A stretch of 64,000 bases of DNA from Cytophagales bacterium (GTDB taxonomy: Bacteria; Bacteroidota; Bacteroidia; Cytophagales; Cyclobacteriaceae), in contig JAKSDQ010000126.1 of the NCBI GenBank assembly GCA_022360015.1, forward strand, positions 1 through 64,000, written 5' to 3'. The position numbers and the translations under genes were made by a program. Shown here one piece after another: positions 49,133-58,689 of this stretch. Below the pieces are notes generated by a model. It ran no database searches. It had not been told where the DNA came from and saw nothing but the letters and a program-made list of their open reading frames with translations. Each line of letters opens with the position of its first letter. Position 1 is the stretch's first letter.

Positions 49133-51532
49133 TTATCGATTCACTGGAAGGCCTTTGTTTTTATGTAGGATCCTCTTGCCTTCCTTTTGAATTGATTTCT
49201 TTCCGAGACTAATTGTTGCCTCCTTTTTAAAATAACCCAAACCATAGCTGACCCTAAGGGTATCATGCTTTTTAACTTGCAAAACATCATCGTCTGATTC
49301 ATTTCTTCCCTTTTTCACTTTGATGCTCCCTGTAAAATACTGAGAATATTCGCCCTCCTCATCAAGTATTACCGGGGTTGTGTCTCCGGATGCAGCAACT
49401 ATTTCTAATTTGATCTGATCCCACTTTTTTTCGTCAAAATTAAGGGGAGCTTTCAGGCGCACAGTGATTGTTTTTTTATCATTTCTCACAAGTGTGATCT
49501 CTGTATCTTGGTGAGCTAAATAGGCCATACTAGTGTTGAAAGCTGTATTGAATTGCACCCATCCTTCTGTCCAGCCCAAATTGCCAATTTCCGGATGATT
49601 AGGATAATGATTTGTTTTGGGAGCTCCGTCAAATACAAATCTTACGTCTTCAAGCAGTCCTACACCTCCGTGGTGGTATGAATACCAACCCAAATCCACG
49701 CCTTCAATTTCTGAAGGGCCATCATAGGAAAAATGCCTGCCGGTGGGATTTCTGCCAAATGCATTATCAAAATGTGACCAAACCAGTCTGTTAAGCGCAT
49801 TGTTTATATTGGTGTCTTTAATAACAGTCATTGCCGCCAGAGCGCAAGCAGGAAAACCCAGCACATTCCCCGGTTCATTCCACCCTGCAGGCACCCAATC
49901 GCCATCATCGGTGTATTTTCTGAAATCCCACAGATTATCTGAACGTGCAATCATCACAGCCGCCCAGTCTTTCACTTTTTCATACAGTCCCTCAGGGGCC
50001 CGGAGCGGATATTGTCGGTAGAAATAGGCAAATGCCCTCATGGTAATATGCTCTGACATTCTTTGTCCTTTCGTAGTCATGGGATCGTTCCAATCAAGGT
50101 TGGCGATCATCCACTCCATCTGGCGGCAGGCAGCATCAAAGTATTTGTCTGCATCTGCTTCATTTTGTTTTTTTGCCACTTCATACATCATCAGATTGGG
50201 CATGATAGTATGCCCCGGTGGCAATTCTCCTTTCGTAGTTCCTAGCTTGGTCTTTAAAGATAACAGGTTGTGTTCCGGACTTTTATCATACTGGCTGGTC
50301 GACCATCCGACTACGTCAGCTTTAGCCCATTTTTTTTTAAGATAGGCATAGACCATGTCAAAGTTTTGCTGGGGTAGCCATTGCTGCAAGTAAGGATACG
50401 CATATAAAAAATGTGCAAGTTCCGCCTTTTGATGCTCATGTTCGAGTTGTTGCGTTATTTTTACATCTACATCCCAATGAATCAGTTTGACAATATCAGG
50501 TGCATTGTCATCATACGGTTCCAGGCTCCCCCATTTGCCTTTATATTTATTTGAAAAAGAATCATTGCTACGATAGGATAGCTTTCTTTCCATGCGTATA
50601 AACGCTTCCGGGTTGGACAGGAATTGGGCAATTAAACTTTGCAGGGCCCAGTTAAAAAAATCGCCGTCTCTCCATGCCCATGATAATTGTCTGATGTTGT
50701 CTGTGGTTCCTGTGTAGTGCCTCGCGCCTGCCATGAAGTCGATCATGTTTCTGTAGGTGACACGTTCCAGCCAAAAAGGGCCAATCCTGAATGGATAGGA
50801 AGAAAAGGTATCGATTAACACCACATACTCATCACTGGATAAAGGATTGAAATCTGAAAAGTCTCCGGCTTCCTGGTGCACCTTGCCAAAATGAACCGCT
50901 TTTCCGGTAGTTTGATTCCTTATTAAAAAAGGGGTATTATCCGGCACTCCCGGCGCTGTAAATCTTTTTGGTTTGTTGAGGTTGTAGCCACTTTGATTCA
51001 CCAGTATTTTTTTTACCTCAATAGCAGTACTGTCAATATACTGATCACCAAAGATTTCCAATTCCCTTACTGCAACGGCCCCTTTCCCCTCCAAAGCCAA
51101 CCTTATGCGGTCCGTTAACAGGGTCCTTTCAAAAGTTACAACCACCTCTGTTTGTTGATTATCCGGATTTTGGAATTGATTTTCCCACCGGCCGTTAAGA
51201 AATGTTTGAACGGCCAGATGCTGAACGGGCTGTGTGTCAACACCTTCCATAAAAATCCTGACTTCCCTGATTTCCGTAGCACCCGGTAGCACAACGGTTA
51301 GCCATTTCAGGGGCTCTGAGCTTTCGTTGAACCAAACCGTTTCCCTATTTCCATCAATTGCCCGGCCGGCAAAATCATTGCTCTGATTACCACTCGAAGA
51401 AGCCACGCCTGTGAGCGCCAGGTTATTTTGACCGGATAAAGACTGACTGCATAGCAGCATAATTCCCATGACAGGCACCCGGATAAATTTCCTTCTAATT
51501 GACCCGGTGATAATTTGAAGTATTAACATCAT
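49133..51532 (-). CDS. Discoidin plus GH9-like (alpha/alpha barrel) secreted protein
   Basis: A 799-residue secreted protein. After a signal peptide (ending SLSGQ) comes an F5/8 type C domain (about 37-165, LALTGVASSSGNQSNDFAGRAIDGN). Next is an Ig-like CelD_N module (about 172-265, ILVNQSGYNLNKPKRFTAPG) and then a helical region of about 430 residues like the GH9 (alpha/alpha)6 barrel, with FGRNPTGRHFSYDG and EGWVQFNTAFNTSMAYL near its end. The latter includes a Glu where the GH9 acid/base lies. I cannot find the GH9 DAGD nucleophile motif; the nearest is WRDGDFFNW. It may therefore be a divergent glycosidase or an inactive binding protein. It starts 4 bases after the truncated GH31 gene, so it belongs to the damaged PUL. 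Confidence 0.65.
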   Translation of the reverse strand: MMLILQIITGSIRRKFIRVPVMGIMLLCSQSLSGQNNLALTGVASSSGNQSNDFAGRAIDGNRETVWFNESSEPLKWLTVVLPGATEIREVRIFMEGVDTQPVQHLAVQTFLNGRWENQFQNPDNQQTEVVVTFERTLLTDRIRLALEGKGAVAVRELEIFGDQYIDSTAIEVKKILVNQSGYNLNKPKRFTAPGVPDNTPFLIRNQTTGKAVHFGKVHQEAGDFSDFNPLSSDEYVVLIDTFSSYPFRIGPFWLERVTYRNMIDFMAGARHYTGTTDNIRQLSWAWRDGDFFNWALQSLIAQFLSNPEAFIRMERKLSYRSNDSFSNKYKGKWGSLEPYDDNAPDIVKLIHWDVDVKITQQLEHEHQKAELAHFLYAYPYLQQWLPQQNFDMVYAYLKKKWAKADVVGWSTSQYDKSPEHNLLSLKTKLGTTKGELPPGHTIMPNLMMYEVAKKQNEADADKYFDAACRQMEWMIANLDWNDPMTTKGQRMSEHITMRAFAYFYRQYPLRAPEGLYEKVKDWAAVMIARSDNLWDFRKYTDDGDWVPAGWNEPGNVLGFPACALAAMTVIKDTNINNALNRLVWSHFDNAFGRNPTGRHFSYDGPSEIEGVDLGWYSYHHGGVGLLEDVRFVFDGAPKTNHYPNHPEIGNLGWTEGWVQFNTAFNTSMAYLAHQDTEITLVRNDKKTITVRLKAPLNFDEKKWDQIKLEIVAASGDTTPVILDEEGEYSQYFTGSIKVKKGRNESDDDVLQVKKHDTLRVSYGLGYFKKEATISLGKKSIQKEGKRILHKNKGLPVNR

Positions 51533-51536
51533 AGCA

Positions 51537-52091
51537 CTAATTGATTATATAATTATGTCCTTCAACTATATCAAACTGATAGGCATGCCGTACCATTGAA
51601 AAAGAAACTTCACTGTTGCTAGTGGTATCTGTAATCTCAGGGTTATTCCAGTCCGGATTATTTATGCGGATAATACTCAGTTTTTTTCCATCTTTTCCAT
51701 AAAGCGTGGTCTCTATATTGGTATTGACCGGATAAATCCTGGCCTTCAACCGATGATCGATTTCCTCCATGACAATCCCGGTACCACCGACAAAAAGCGG
51801 AATTTTATACATTGGAATTTCAAAGCTTTCCAATGTAAGAGGGCCTGTATATTGCTTGCCAGTGTCATAGTCAATCCATGTTCCTGTCGGTAAATAGACA
51901 TCCCGGGTATTAGTTATTGCGTAATCATCACCATACAATGGACACGCCATCAGCGCATCACCGATCAACCATTGGTAACTCCGACGTGTTGTGTCAGCCA
52001 GACCGTAGACTATACTATCTTCGGGATAAGCCAGCGGCAAAGGTGGCATGGTATATGGAAAACCGGTATGATAAGTTTTTATGGCGTTCAT
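51537..52091 (-). pseudogene. C-terminal fragment of a GH31 glycosidase gene
   Basis: About 184 residues corresponding to the end of the GH31 catalytic barrel and its C-terminal beta domains: TYHTGFP, LPLAYPED, WLIGDALMACPLYGDDYA, NTRDVYLPTGTWIDYDTGKQYTGP and PLFVGGTGIVMEE. Full GH31 enzymes of this kind have 700 or more residues, so roughly three quarters of the gene, including both catalytic Asp residues, is missing. Similarity begins at about 52085, exactly where the SusC fragment ends. The apparent ATG at 52089-52091 is created at the junction. It is probably not functional even if translated. Confidence 0.85.
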
Positions 52092-53145
52092 TAATCTTCA
52101 GATCCGTGTTAAAGCGGCCATTATATCGTTTGAAATTGAAATTTGGAATATTGCCATACTGATCCATGTGGGATATGGAGGCGGAGATTTGCGCCCTTTC
52201 GGATCCTCCTGTGACAGCGAGACGGTGATATGGTTGAAATCCGTCTTCAGAGAATACCTCGTCTACCCAGTCGGTATCCGGACTTTCATCAGCACCGCGG
52301 GTAGCGATGTAATTGGCAATGAATGTATCGTCGTAAGTGCCCGGAATTGCTTTGTTGAGATTTTCAATGTAACCAAGCCCATCGAGAAATTCAAGATTCT
52401 GAGTAATCCGCTGCACACCAAAATAGTTATTGTAGTTTAACTTCAAATCGCCGGTTTTATCCCTTTTGGTGGTAATGATGATAACACCATTAGCCCCCCT
52501 GGATCCATAGATAGCAGCAGCGGCAGCGTCTTTGAGGATGGAGATGCTCTCAATATCATTAGGGTCGCCCCCATTCATGTTATCAGGAATACCATCTACC
52601 AAAATCAGCGGATCCCTCTTACTGGCAGACCCCAAAGTTGTCATCCCACGAATTCGAACGGCGGCACCGTCATCACCTGGCTGGCCACTGGTTTGGGTTG
52701 CCACTAAACCGGGAGCAAGTCCCGCAAGCGCCTGGGAAGTTTGAAAGACAGGCTGACGCGCAATTTCCTGCCCGTCTATTTCCTCTACGGAGCCGGTTAC
52801 ATTAATTTTTTGCTGGGTTCCGTAACCTATGACTACTACCTCCTGGAGCGTTTCCAGGTCAGGCTGCAACTGAACAGTCACGTTAGATTGGAGGGTTACA
52901 TCCAATTCCTCGGTCAGATAGCCTACATAAGAGAAAACGAGCACGGTCTCGTCCGGTGCCATTTCAATTTTGAAATTACCATTTACATCTGTAATGGTTC
53001 CGTTGGTTGTTCCTTTTGCAAGCACATTAACGCCCGGTAGGCCTTCATTCGTTTCGCTTTGAACAGTACCACCGACTGTTCTGTTTTGTGCAGAGAGGCC
53101 GGTGAACACCAAAATGAATAATACCAGGGGGTAAACTTTTTTCAT
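52015..53145 (-). pseudogene. N-terminal fragment of a SusC-family gene fused out of frame to GH31
   Basis: The first 350 or so residues are an ordinary SusC: signal peptide (MKKVYPLVLFILVFTGLSAQ), carboxypeptidase-regulatory-like domain (VGGTVQSETNEGLPGVNV), TonB plug (VEEIDGQEIARQPVFQTSQA, SISILKDAAAAAIYGSRGANGV) and the first barrel strands (YNNYFGVQRITQNLEF). At RFNTDLKINE (about 52090) SusC similarity stops. The frame then reads 25 nonsense residues through the GH31 sequence to a stop at 52015. Some 600 or more residues of barrel, the expected susD and the 5' part of the GH31 gene are absent. It cannot form a transporter. Confidence 0.88.
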
Positions 53146-53193
53146 CTCATAGTCTTTAAGTTTATTAATTAAATCCCGGCCAACAAACTGGAC

Positions 53194-53229
53194 TGATCTA
53201 GTCTAGTATGGTCTAGTATTATATAGTCT
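53194..53229. promoter_or_regulatory. Tandem repeat operator candidate for the GntR regulator
   Basis: Two exact 9-base repeats GTCTAGTAT occur one base apart (53201-53209, 53211-53219), flanked by TGATCTA and TATAGTCT half-matches. They sit between the divergent SusC fragment (start 53145) and the GntR gene (start 53293). The position and repetition suit an autoregulatory operator that formerly also controlled the PUL. The binding protein is inferred. Confidence 0.5.
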
Positions 53230-53292
53230 GTTATGATTTGGTTTGTAAATATGAGTATTATAATTTATTATTGCAAATAAAAAGTGCGGACT

Positions 53293-54315
53293 ATGGAACC
53301 ATACCTATTTGACTTCGATATAGAAAAGCACCCTTCAAGACCAAAATACCTGCAGTTGGCAGACGGTTTGCTGGCCGATATAGAAACGGGCAAGTTAAAG
53401 CTGAACCAGCCTTTACCTTCAGTCAACAAGCTTTCTAAAGAGTTGAGCATCAGCAGGGAAACTGTGTTCAAGGCATTAAATTTTTTAAGTGAAAGAGGCG
53501 TCATCAAATCCGCCAACCGTCAGGGTTATTTTGTTATCAACACCGATGTAAAACGCAAGGCCAGGATCTTTTTCCTGTTAGATAAGTTTACAACGTTTAA
53601 AGAAAAAATGTATCTGAGTTTTCAAAAAGCCATTGGTGATCAGGGCGATGTGGAGATTTTTTTTCATCATCATAATCTCAGCGTTTTCCGCTCATTGATT
53701 ATTGACAATCTTCCCCATTACACCCATTTTGTTGTACTGACTTTTTTAAGGGAAGATGTCAAAGACATTCTGAACCTCATCCCTGCCAACAAAAGGTTGA
53801 TTATAGACAGCTATGAGCCCAATCTTAACGGTGATTATCCCATGATTTATCAGGATTTCTCCGGGGATATCTACAATGCGATGGAAAAAGCGGGTGATCG
53901 ACTTAAAAAATATAAAAGGTTGATATTGGTGGCTCCCGGTACCCTTTTTCATTCGGCATTGGTGATTCAGGGGTTCCAAAAGTTTGCAAGGGATAGTGGC
54001 TTTCCCACCAAAGTGGTGCAAAATGTGAATGGCGACGATTTTCATGTGGGGGATGTTTATCTGACATTATCAGGGTATGACCAGGAGTTAGTGGAAGTGA
54101 TCAAGTTAAGCCGTTCCAAGGCCTATACCATAGGCAAGGACATAGGTATCATTTCATACAACGATACACCAGTGAAGGAAGTCCTGGAAGGTGGCATTAC
54201 CGTTATCAATACAAGCTGGGAGTACATGGGCAGTAAAGCTGCCGAAATGCTTCTCAATCAGGAAACAAAAACCATGGCTAACCCGACACAGCTCATTTTC
54301 AGAAACTCATTGTAA
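53293..54315 (+). CDS. GntR-family regulator with LacI-like ligand-binding domain
   Basis: About 340 residues from the ATG at 53293; a GTG three codons upstream (53284) is possible. The N-terminal winged helix of GntR type covers about 15-85 (YLQLADGLLADIETGKLKLNQPLPSVNKLSKELSISRETVFKALNFLSERGVI). The remainder resembles a periplasmic-binding/LacI-type effector domain (HYTHFVVLTF, RLILVAPG, VIQGFQKFARDSG, DIGIISYNDTPVKEVLEGGITVINTSWEYMGSKAAEMLL). Such chimeras sense a sugar. Its stop overlaps the start of the FAD oxidoreductase gene by one base. A tandem-repeat operator candidate lies upstream at 53194-53229. Confidence 0.88.
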   Translation: MEPYLFDFDIEKHPSRPKYLQLADGLLADIETGKLKLNQPLPSVNKLSKELSISRETVFKALNFLSERGVIKSANRQGYFVINTDVKRKARIFFLLDKFTTFKEKMYLSFQKAIGDQGDVEIFFHHHNLSVFRSLIIDNLPHYTHFVVLTFLREDVKDILNLIPANKRLIIDSYEPNLNGDYPMIYQDFSGDIYNAMEKAGDRLKKYKRLILVAPGTLFHSALVIQGFQKFARDSGFPTKVVQNVNGDDFHVGDVYLTLSGYDQELVEVIKLSRSKAYTIGKDIGIISYNDTPVKEVLEGGITVINTSWEYMGSKAAEMLLNQETKTMANPTQLIFRNSL

Positions 54316-56597
54316 TGCTAAAAAATCCGAATCATGGTCCCCGTACGTCAAAACTTGAAAAATTAGACAGCGATCTTGTCGTTATTGGAGGGGGCATTTC
54401 AGGGGTATGCTGTGCCATCACGGCGGCCCGCAGGGGTATTCAAGTTATACTGGTTCAGGACCGGCCGGTGCTGGGTGGAAACGCCTCCAGTGAGGTGAGG
54501 TTATGGATTCTTGGCGCTACTTCCCATATGGGCAATAACAACCGTTGGGCCCGTGAAGGGGGTGTTATCGACGAGCTATTGGTTGAAAACATGTACCGGA
54601 ACCCTGAAGGCAATACCTTGATTTTTGATACAATACTTTTGGAGAAAGTATGGCAAGAGCCAAAAATTACGCTGTTGCTTAACACTGCGGTATATAACAC
54701 GATCAAATCGGGCCCAACGCGCATTGCCGGCATTAATGCATTTTGCAGTCAAAACTCCACAGAATATGAGATAACCGCCCCTTTGTTTTGTGACGCTTCA
54801 GGAGACGGCATTGTTGCCTTTCAGGCCGGTGCAGCTTTTCGTATGGGTGCAGAATCCTCCGGCGAGTTCAACGAAGCCTTTGCACCGACTGAAGACTACG
54901 GTGAGTTGCTGGGTCACACCATGTACTTTATGACCAAAGACGTGGGTAAACCGGTAAGCTTCACGCCGCCTGCCTATGCCCTTCGTGATATTACCGAAAT
55001 TCCGAGATACAGGCAATTTTCCACCCATGAGCATGGCTGCCAGCTATGGTGGATAGAATACGGCGGAAGACTGGACACGGTACATGACACAGAAACAATA
55101 AAATGGGAACTCTGGAAGGTAATTTATGGTGTATGGGACTATATAAAGAACTCTGGTAAATTCCCTGAGGCAAAGACTATGACCTTGGAATGGGTCGGGC
55201 AAATTCCCGGAAAAAGGGAAAGCCGCAGGTTTGAAGGTCACTATATTATTACCCAATCTGACATTGTCGAACAAAAACATTTTGAAGATGCTGTAAGTTT
55301 TGGTGGATGGGCCATAGATCTGCATCCTGCCGATGGGGTTTTCAGTGAAAAACCGGGTTGTAATCAATGGCATAGCAAAGGAGTTTATGAAATACCGTAT
55401 CGTTCCATGATTGTCAAAGAGATTGACAACTTATTTCTTGCCGGCAGGATATTAAGTTCTAGCCACGTAGCCTTTGGCTCCACCAGGGTAATGGCAACCA
55501 GTGGGCATAACGCACAGGCTGTCGGCATGGCAGCCGCCCTGGCTATTCAAAACAATTGGTTGCCTGCTGACTTGCTTGAATCCCGTAGGACAAAAACTTT
55601 GCAACAAGCACTGCTGAGTACCGGTCAGTATATTCCACATGTGGCTTATCACAATACATCGGATTTGTTAAACGAACCCTGCACCATCCTGGCTACCGAT
55701 TGCCTGATTCTTTCCGAACTTCCGTTTGACGGAGTGTGGCTTCCATTGAAATACAGTTCCGCGCAGTTGCTTCCACTCAGCAAGGGGGCTGTACCTGAGT
55801 TTGAAATCGCCATCAATGCATTGGAAGAAACCGGTTTTGAGGTGAGTTTAAGAAAAAGCAGTAAACCGTTTAACTACACCCCGGATGTCATCCTTTCCAC
55901 TAAGGACTACAAAATTAAACCCGGTGAGCAAAGACTAACATTACATTTCGATACTATTATGGAGGAAGATTGTTATGTGTTCCTTTGTTTTCACCAAAAC
56001 CCCGATATCTCTATTCAGACAAGCCAGAGCCGGGTTACCGGAATAGTAAGTGTTTTCAACAAGCAAAACAAGGCTGTGTCAAATTTTGGCCGTCAGGCAC
56101 CTGCCCCGGAACTGGGCTTTGAAAGTTTTGAATTCTGGACCCCTGAACGCAGGCCCGGTGGTTTTAATTTTGCGATGAAAATTGCTCCCGGGCTGGCTTG
56201 TTTCGGCGAAAATCAATTAACCAATGGATTTTTCAGACCCTACCTGCGCCCTAACGCTTGGGTAGCGGGGCTGCAGCGCCAAAAATCAGAAATCCTGGTC
56301 AGGTGGGATATGCCCCAACAGCTACAAACCATCGTATTAAGCTTTGATACAGACTGGGATCATCCCATGGAATCTTCACTGCTAGGCCATGAAGAAAATG
56401 TGATGCCATTTGTTATAAATAATTATCAGATCTTTGACGAAAAGGGTAACATGATCTACGATCAACTTAACAATCACCAAACCCGCAATGAAATCATATT
56501 CGAGAACGCAATTACTACTCACACACTGAAATTCCGGTTCCAAAGACCATCCAAAAATGTGCCCGTTTCACTTTTTGGTTTAAACATTTACAAATAA
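54315..56597 (+). CDS. FAD-dependent oxidoreductase (FAD_oxidored type), two-domain
   Basis: A 760-residue protein. The N-terminal half is an FAD_oxidored domain with the dinucleotide motif VVIGGGISGVCCA (GGGISG at 25-30), QDRPVLGGNASSEVRLW and GRILSSSHVAFGSTRVMATSGHNAQAVGMAA near 375-405. From about 470 to 760 a C-terminal beta-rich part follows (including WVAGLQRQKSEILVRWDMPQ) that looks like a sugar-binding sandwich. No signal peptide is seen, so it probably acts in the cytoplasm. Relatives occur in carbohydrate catabolic clusters of Bacteroidota and Planctomycetes, but the substrate is not established. Co-transcribed with the GntR regulator and the SSS symporter. Confidence 0.82.
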   Translation: MLKNPNHGPRTSKLEKLDSDLVVIGGGISGVCCAITAARRGIQVILVQDRPVLGGNASSEVRLWILGATSHMGNNNRWAREGGVIDELLVENMYRNPEGNTLIFDTILLEKVWQEPKITLLLNTAVYNTIKSGPTRIAGINAFCSQNSTEYEITAPLFCDASGDGIVAFQAGAAFRMGAESSGEFNEAFAPTEDYGELLGHTMYFMTKDVGKPVSFTPPAYALRDITEIPRYRQFSTHEHGCQLWWIEYGGRLDTVHDTETIKWELWKVIYGVWDYIKNSGKFPEAKTMTLEWVGQIPGKRESRRFEGHYIITQSDIVEQKHFEDAVSFGGWAIDLHPADGVFSEKPGCNQWHSKGVYEIPYRSMIVKEIDNLFLAGRILSSSHVAFGSTRVMATSGHNAQAVGMAAALAIQNNWLPADLLESRRTKTLQQALLSTGQYIPHVAYHNTSDLLNEPCTILATDCLILSELPFDGVWLPLKYSSAQLLPLSKGAVPEFEIAINALEETGFEVSLRKSSKPFNYTPDVILSTKDYKIKPGEQRLTLHFDTIMEEDCYVFLCFHQNPDISIQTSQSRVTGIVSVFNKQNKAVSNFGRQAPAPELGFESFEFWTPERRPGGFNFAMKIAPGLACFGENQLTNGFFRPYLRPNAWVAGLQRQKSEILVRWDMPQQLQTIVLSFDTDWDHPMESSLLGHEENVMPFVINNYQIFDEKGNMIYDQLNNHQTRNEIIFENAITTHTLKFRFQRPSKNVPVSLFGLNIYK

Positions 56598-56613
56598 GTT
56601 CGAATCTCAATCT

Positions 56614-58272
56614 ATGTCTACCCTGGATTATATGGTTATTGTCCTTTTCACCACGATGATTCTTGTGGTGGGTGTGGCTTTTTCCGGCTCAGGCAGAAAC
56701 ATGAAATCTTACTTTGCTGCCGGCGGCTCCCTGCCCTGGTGGCTCAGTGGCCTGTCATTGTTTATGAGTTTTTTCTCAGCCGGTACTTTTGTGGTGTGGG
56801 GTTCCATCGCTTATGAACACGGATGGGTAAGCATCACCATCCAATGGATGATGGCGCTGAGCGGTTTCATCATAGGGTATTTTATTGCGCCCAAATGGCG
56901 GCAAACCAATAGCCTGACAGTGGGTGAATTTCTGGGAAGAAAATTCAATCCCTCCCTAAAAAAGCTCTATGGTTACATTTTCCTCGTATTGAGTTTTGTT
57001 ACTACAGGTGCATTCTTATATCCTGTTGCTAAAATATTTAATGTTTCTACGGGTTTTTCAATTGAGTGGTCCATTTTGATATTAGGACTCTTAATTATCA
57101 TTTATACTGCGGCCGGTGGTCTTTGGGCAGTAATAATTACTGATGTGTTACAGTTTGTAATTCTCTTTGCGGCAGTAGTCATCGTTGTACCTCTTGCCCT
57201 CCAAAAGATCGGTGGCTTTGTCTTTTTGATTAACCAGTCGCCGGAAGGTTTTTTTGCCATCACCAGTGGCGAATACTCATTTGGGTTTTTGGTGGCTTTT
57301 ACATTTTACAATACATTTTTTATTGGTGGCAACTGGGCATACGTTCAGCGTTACACCAGTGTCGCTACGCCGGGCGAAGCCAGAAAAGTGGGTTTGTTGT
57401 TTGGCAGCCTGTATCTGATAAGTCCGGTATTGTGGATGCTGCCACCGATGATTTTCAGAGTGGCAGACGGAAGTTTAACCGGCCTGGAAAATGAAGGTGC
57501 ATTTTTGTTGATGTGTAAAGCTGTTTTACCTGAAGGTTTACTTGGCCTAATGTTAGGCGGAATGATCTTTGCCACAGCCAGTTCAGTCAATACGACACTG
57601 AATATGTCTGCGGCCGTGTTTACCAACGATATATACAGGAAAATCCAGAAACAGGCAAAACAATCAACCATTATGAAGATCGCGAGGCTTTCAACAGTGG
57701 TATTCGGTGTTATCACAATTGGTGTAGCCCTCGCCGTTCCGCACCTCGGGGGTATTGTGGAAGTGGTATTAACCGTGGGAGCTATCACAGGTGCCCCGTT
57801 ATTCGGACCACCTATCTGGGCGTTATTCTCTGATCGCCAGACCCCGTTTTCGATCATTGCCACAACTTTGTTCAGCCTGGCAATCAATCTGTTTTTAAAA
57901 TTCATCGCACCTCAACTGTTGAATTTATCCTTGAACAGGGCCTGGGAAATGCTGACAGGTGTTTTTATTCCGGTCATTATTTTAATGGCTTTCGAAGCAT
58001 ATTACCGCGCTTTCAAATCCCGGATGCATCCTTTTCCTGCCGTTGGTGAGATTCAGGATACACAACTGACAGAAACGGTTAAAGCTGATACACGAAATCA
58101 AAACATGTTTGCCATTAAGGTGTTGGCGGCTGGCCTTTTGTCGACGGGATTTTTAATAGGCGTGCTAGGGATATTGGCTACATCCGGGCGTGTTTTCGTA
58201 TTGGTAGTGGGAATGGCGATATTCCTGGCCGGAGGCTTTCTGATAGCCAAGGTAACTGACCATGGTACCTAG
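56614..58272 (+). CDS. Sodium:solute symporter (SSS) family transporter
   Basis: A 552-residue inner-membrane protein with about 13-14 hydrophobic helices, typical of the SSS family: N-terminal LDYMVIVLFTTMILVVGVAF, then YFAAGGSLPWWLSGLSLFMSFFSAGTF (the sodium-binding first repeat), YTAAGGLWAVIITDVLQF, NWAYVQRYTS and ASSVNTTLNMSAAVFTNDIY. It would import a sugar or related solute with Na+. It lies 16 bases after the FAD oxidoreductase gene in the GntR operon, so the imported compound is probably the substrate of that enzyme and the effector of the regulator. It ends in TAG. Confidence 0.92.
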   Translation: MSTLDYMVIVLFTTMILVVGVAFSGSGRNMKSYFAAGGSLPWWLSGLSLFMSFFSAGTFVVWGSIAYEHGWVSITIQWMMALSGFIIGYFIAPKWRQTNSLTVGEFLGRKFNPSLKKLYGYIFLVLSFVTTGAFLYPVAKIFNVSTGFSIEWSILILGLLIIIYTAAGGLWAVIITDVLQFVILFAAVVIVVPLALQKIGGFVFLINQSPEGFFAITSGEYSFGFLVAFTFYNTFFIGGNWAYVQRYTSVATPGEARKVGLLFGSLYLISPVLWMLPPMIFRVADGSLTGLENEGAFLLMCKAVLPEGLLGLMLGGMIFATASSVNTTLNMSAAVFTNDIYRKIQKQAKQSTIMKIARLSTVVFGVITIGVALAVPHLGGIVEVVLTVGAITGAPLFGPPIWALFSDRQTPFSIIATTLFSLAINLFLKFIAPQLLNLSLNRAWEMLTGVFIPVIILMAFEAYYRAFKSRMHPFPAVGEIQDTQLTETVKADTRNQNMFAIKVLAAGLLSTGFLIGVLGILATSGRVFVLVVGMAIFLAGGFLIAKVTDHGT

Positions 58273-58320
58273 TATTTTCCGGAGAAATTCAAGAACCAAG
58301 ACATCAACAAAATTTGCTGC

Positions 58321-58689
58321 CTAATGCCTGAGAAAATTTCTGATCAACTCCATTTGCAGTTGGCAAACCATCCGGTTGTCCGATGCACCATTGATAAGCA
58401 CAAGGGTATAGGCCAGCTTTGAAAGCTTCCAGTCCCGGATCACCGTATGGCGCTCATCGTCTGCTACGTAAATGGTTCTGAAGTGTTCACGAATTGGCAG
58501 CCCGTTCATATCACAAATTTTCATGGCCCGCTCGACAGCAAGGTATATTTCTTCATCGCGTTGAAAACCCATGTCATACAATGAGGTAGCCGTAAGGTAT
58601 AATTCATGATCGATGAGCGCTTCCTCAAAAGCTTGTATCAACCGGCTCTTGTCGTACCGGGAGAATTCTGTTATCTGGTTAATCATCAT
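58321..58689 (-). CDS. Conserved hypothetical protein
   Basis: 122 residues from the ATG at 58687-58689 (MMINQITEFSRYDKSRLIQA); a longer in-frame start at 58752 adds residues of low quality. The chain is mostly helical and charged, with LYDMGFQRDEEIYLAVERAMKICDMNGLPIREHFRTIYVADDERHTVIRDWKLSKLAYTLVLINGA. I have a faint memory of similar short proteins in Bacteroidota but know no function. No membrane segment or signal peptide. It lies downstream of the 84-residue membrane protein gene and the DnaJ/Hsp20 genes on the same strand, so a stress-related role is possible by association only. Confidence 0.6.
   Translation of the reverse strand: MMINQITEFSRYDKSRLIQAFEEALIDHELYLTATSLYDMGFQRDEEIYLAVERAMKICDMNGLPIREHFRTIYVADDERHTVIRDWKLSKLAYTLVLINGASDNRMVCQLQMELIRNFLRH

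Noticed and set aside
53194-53229. Tandem 9-base repeats as a CRISPR-like array
   Set aside because: Only two units, no spacers, and a position in a divergent promoter region; an operator is more likely.
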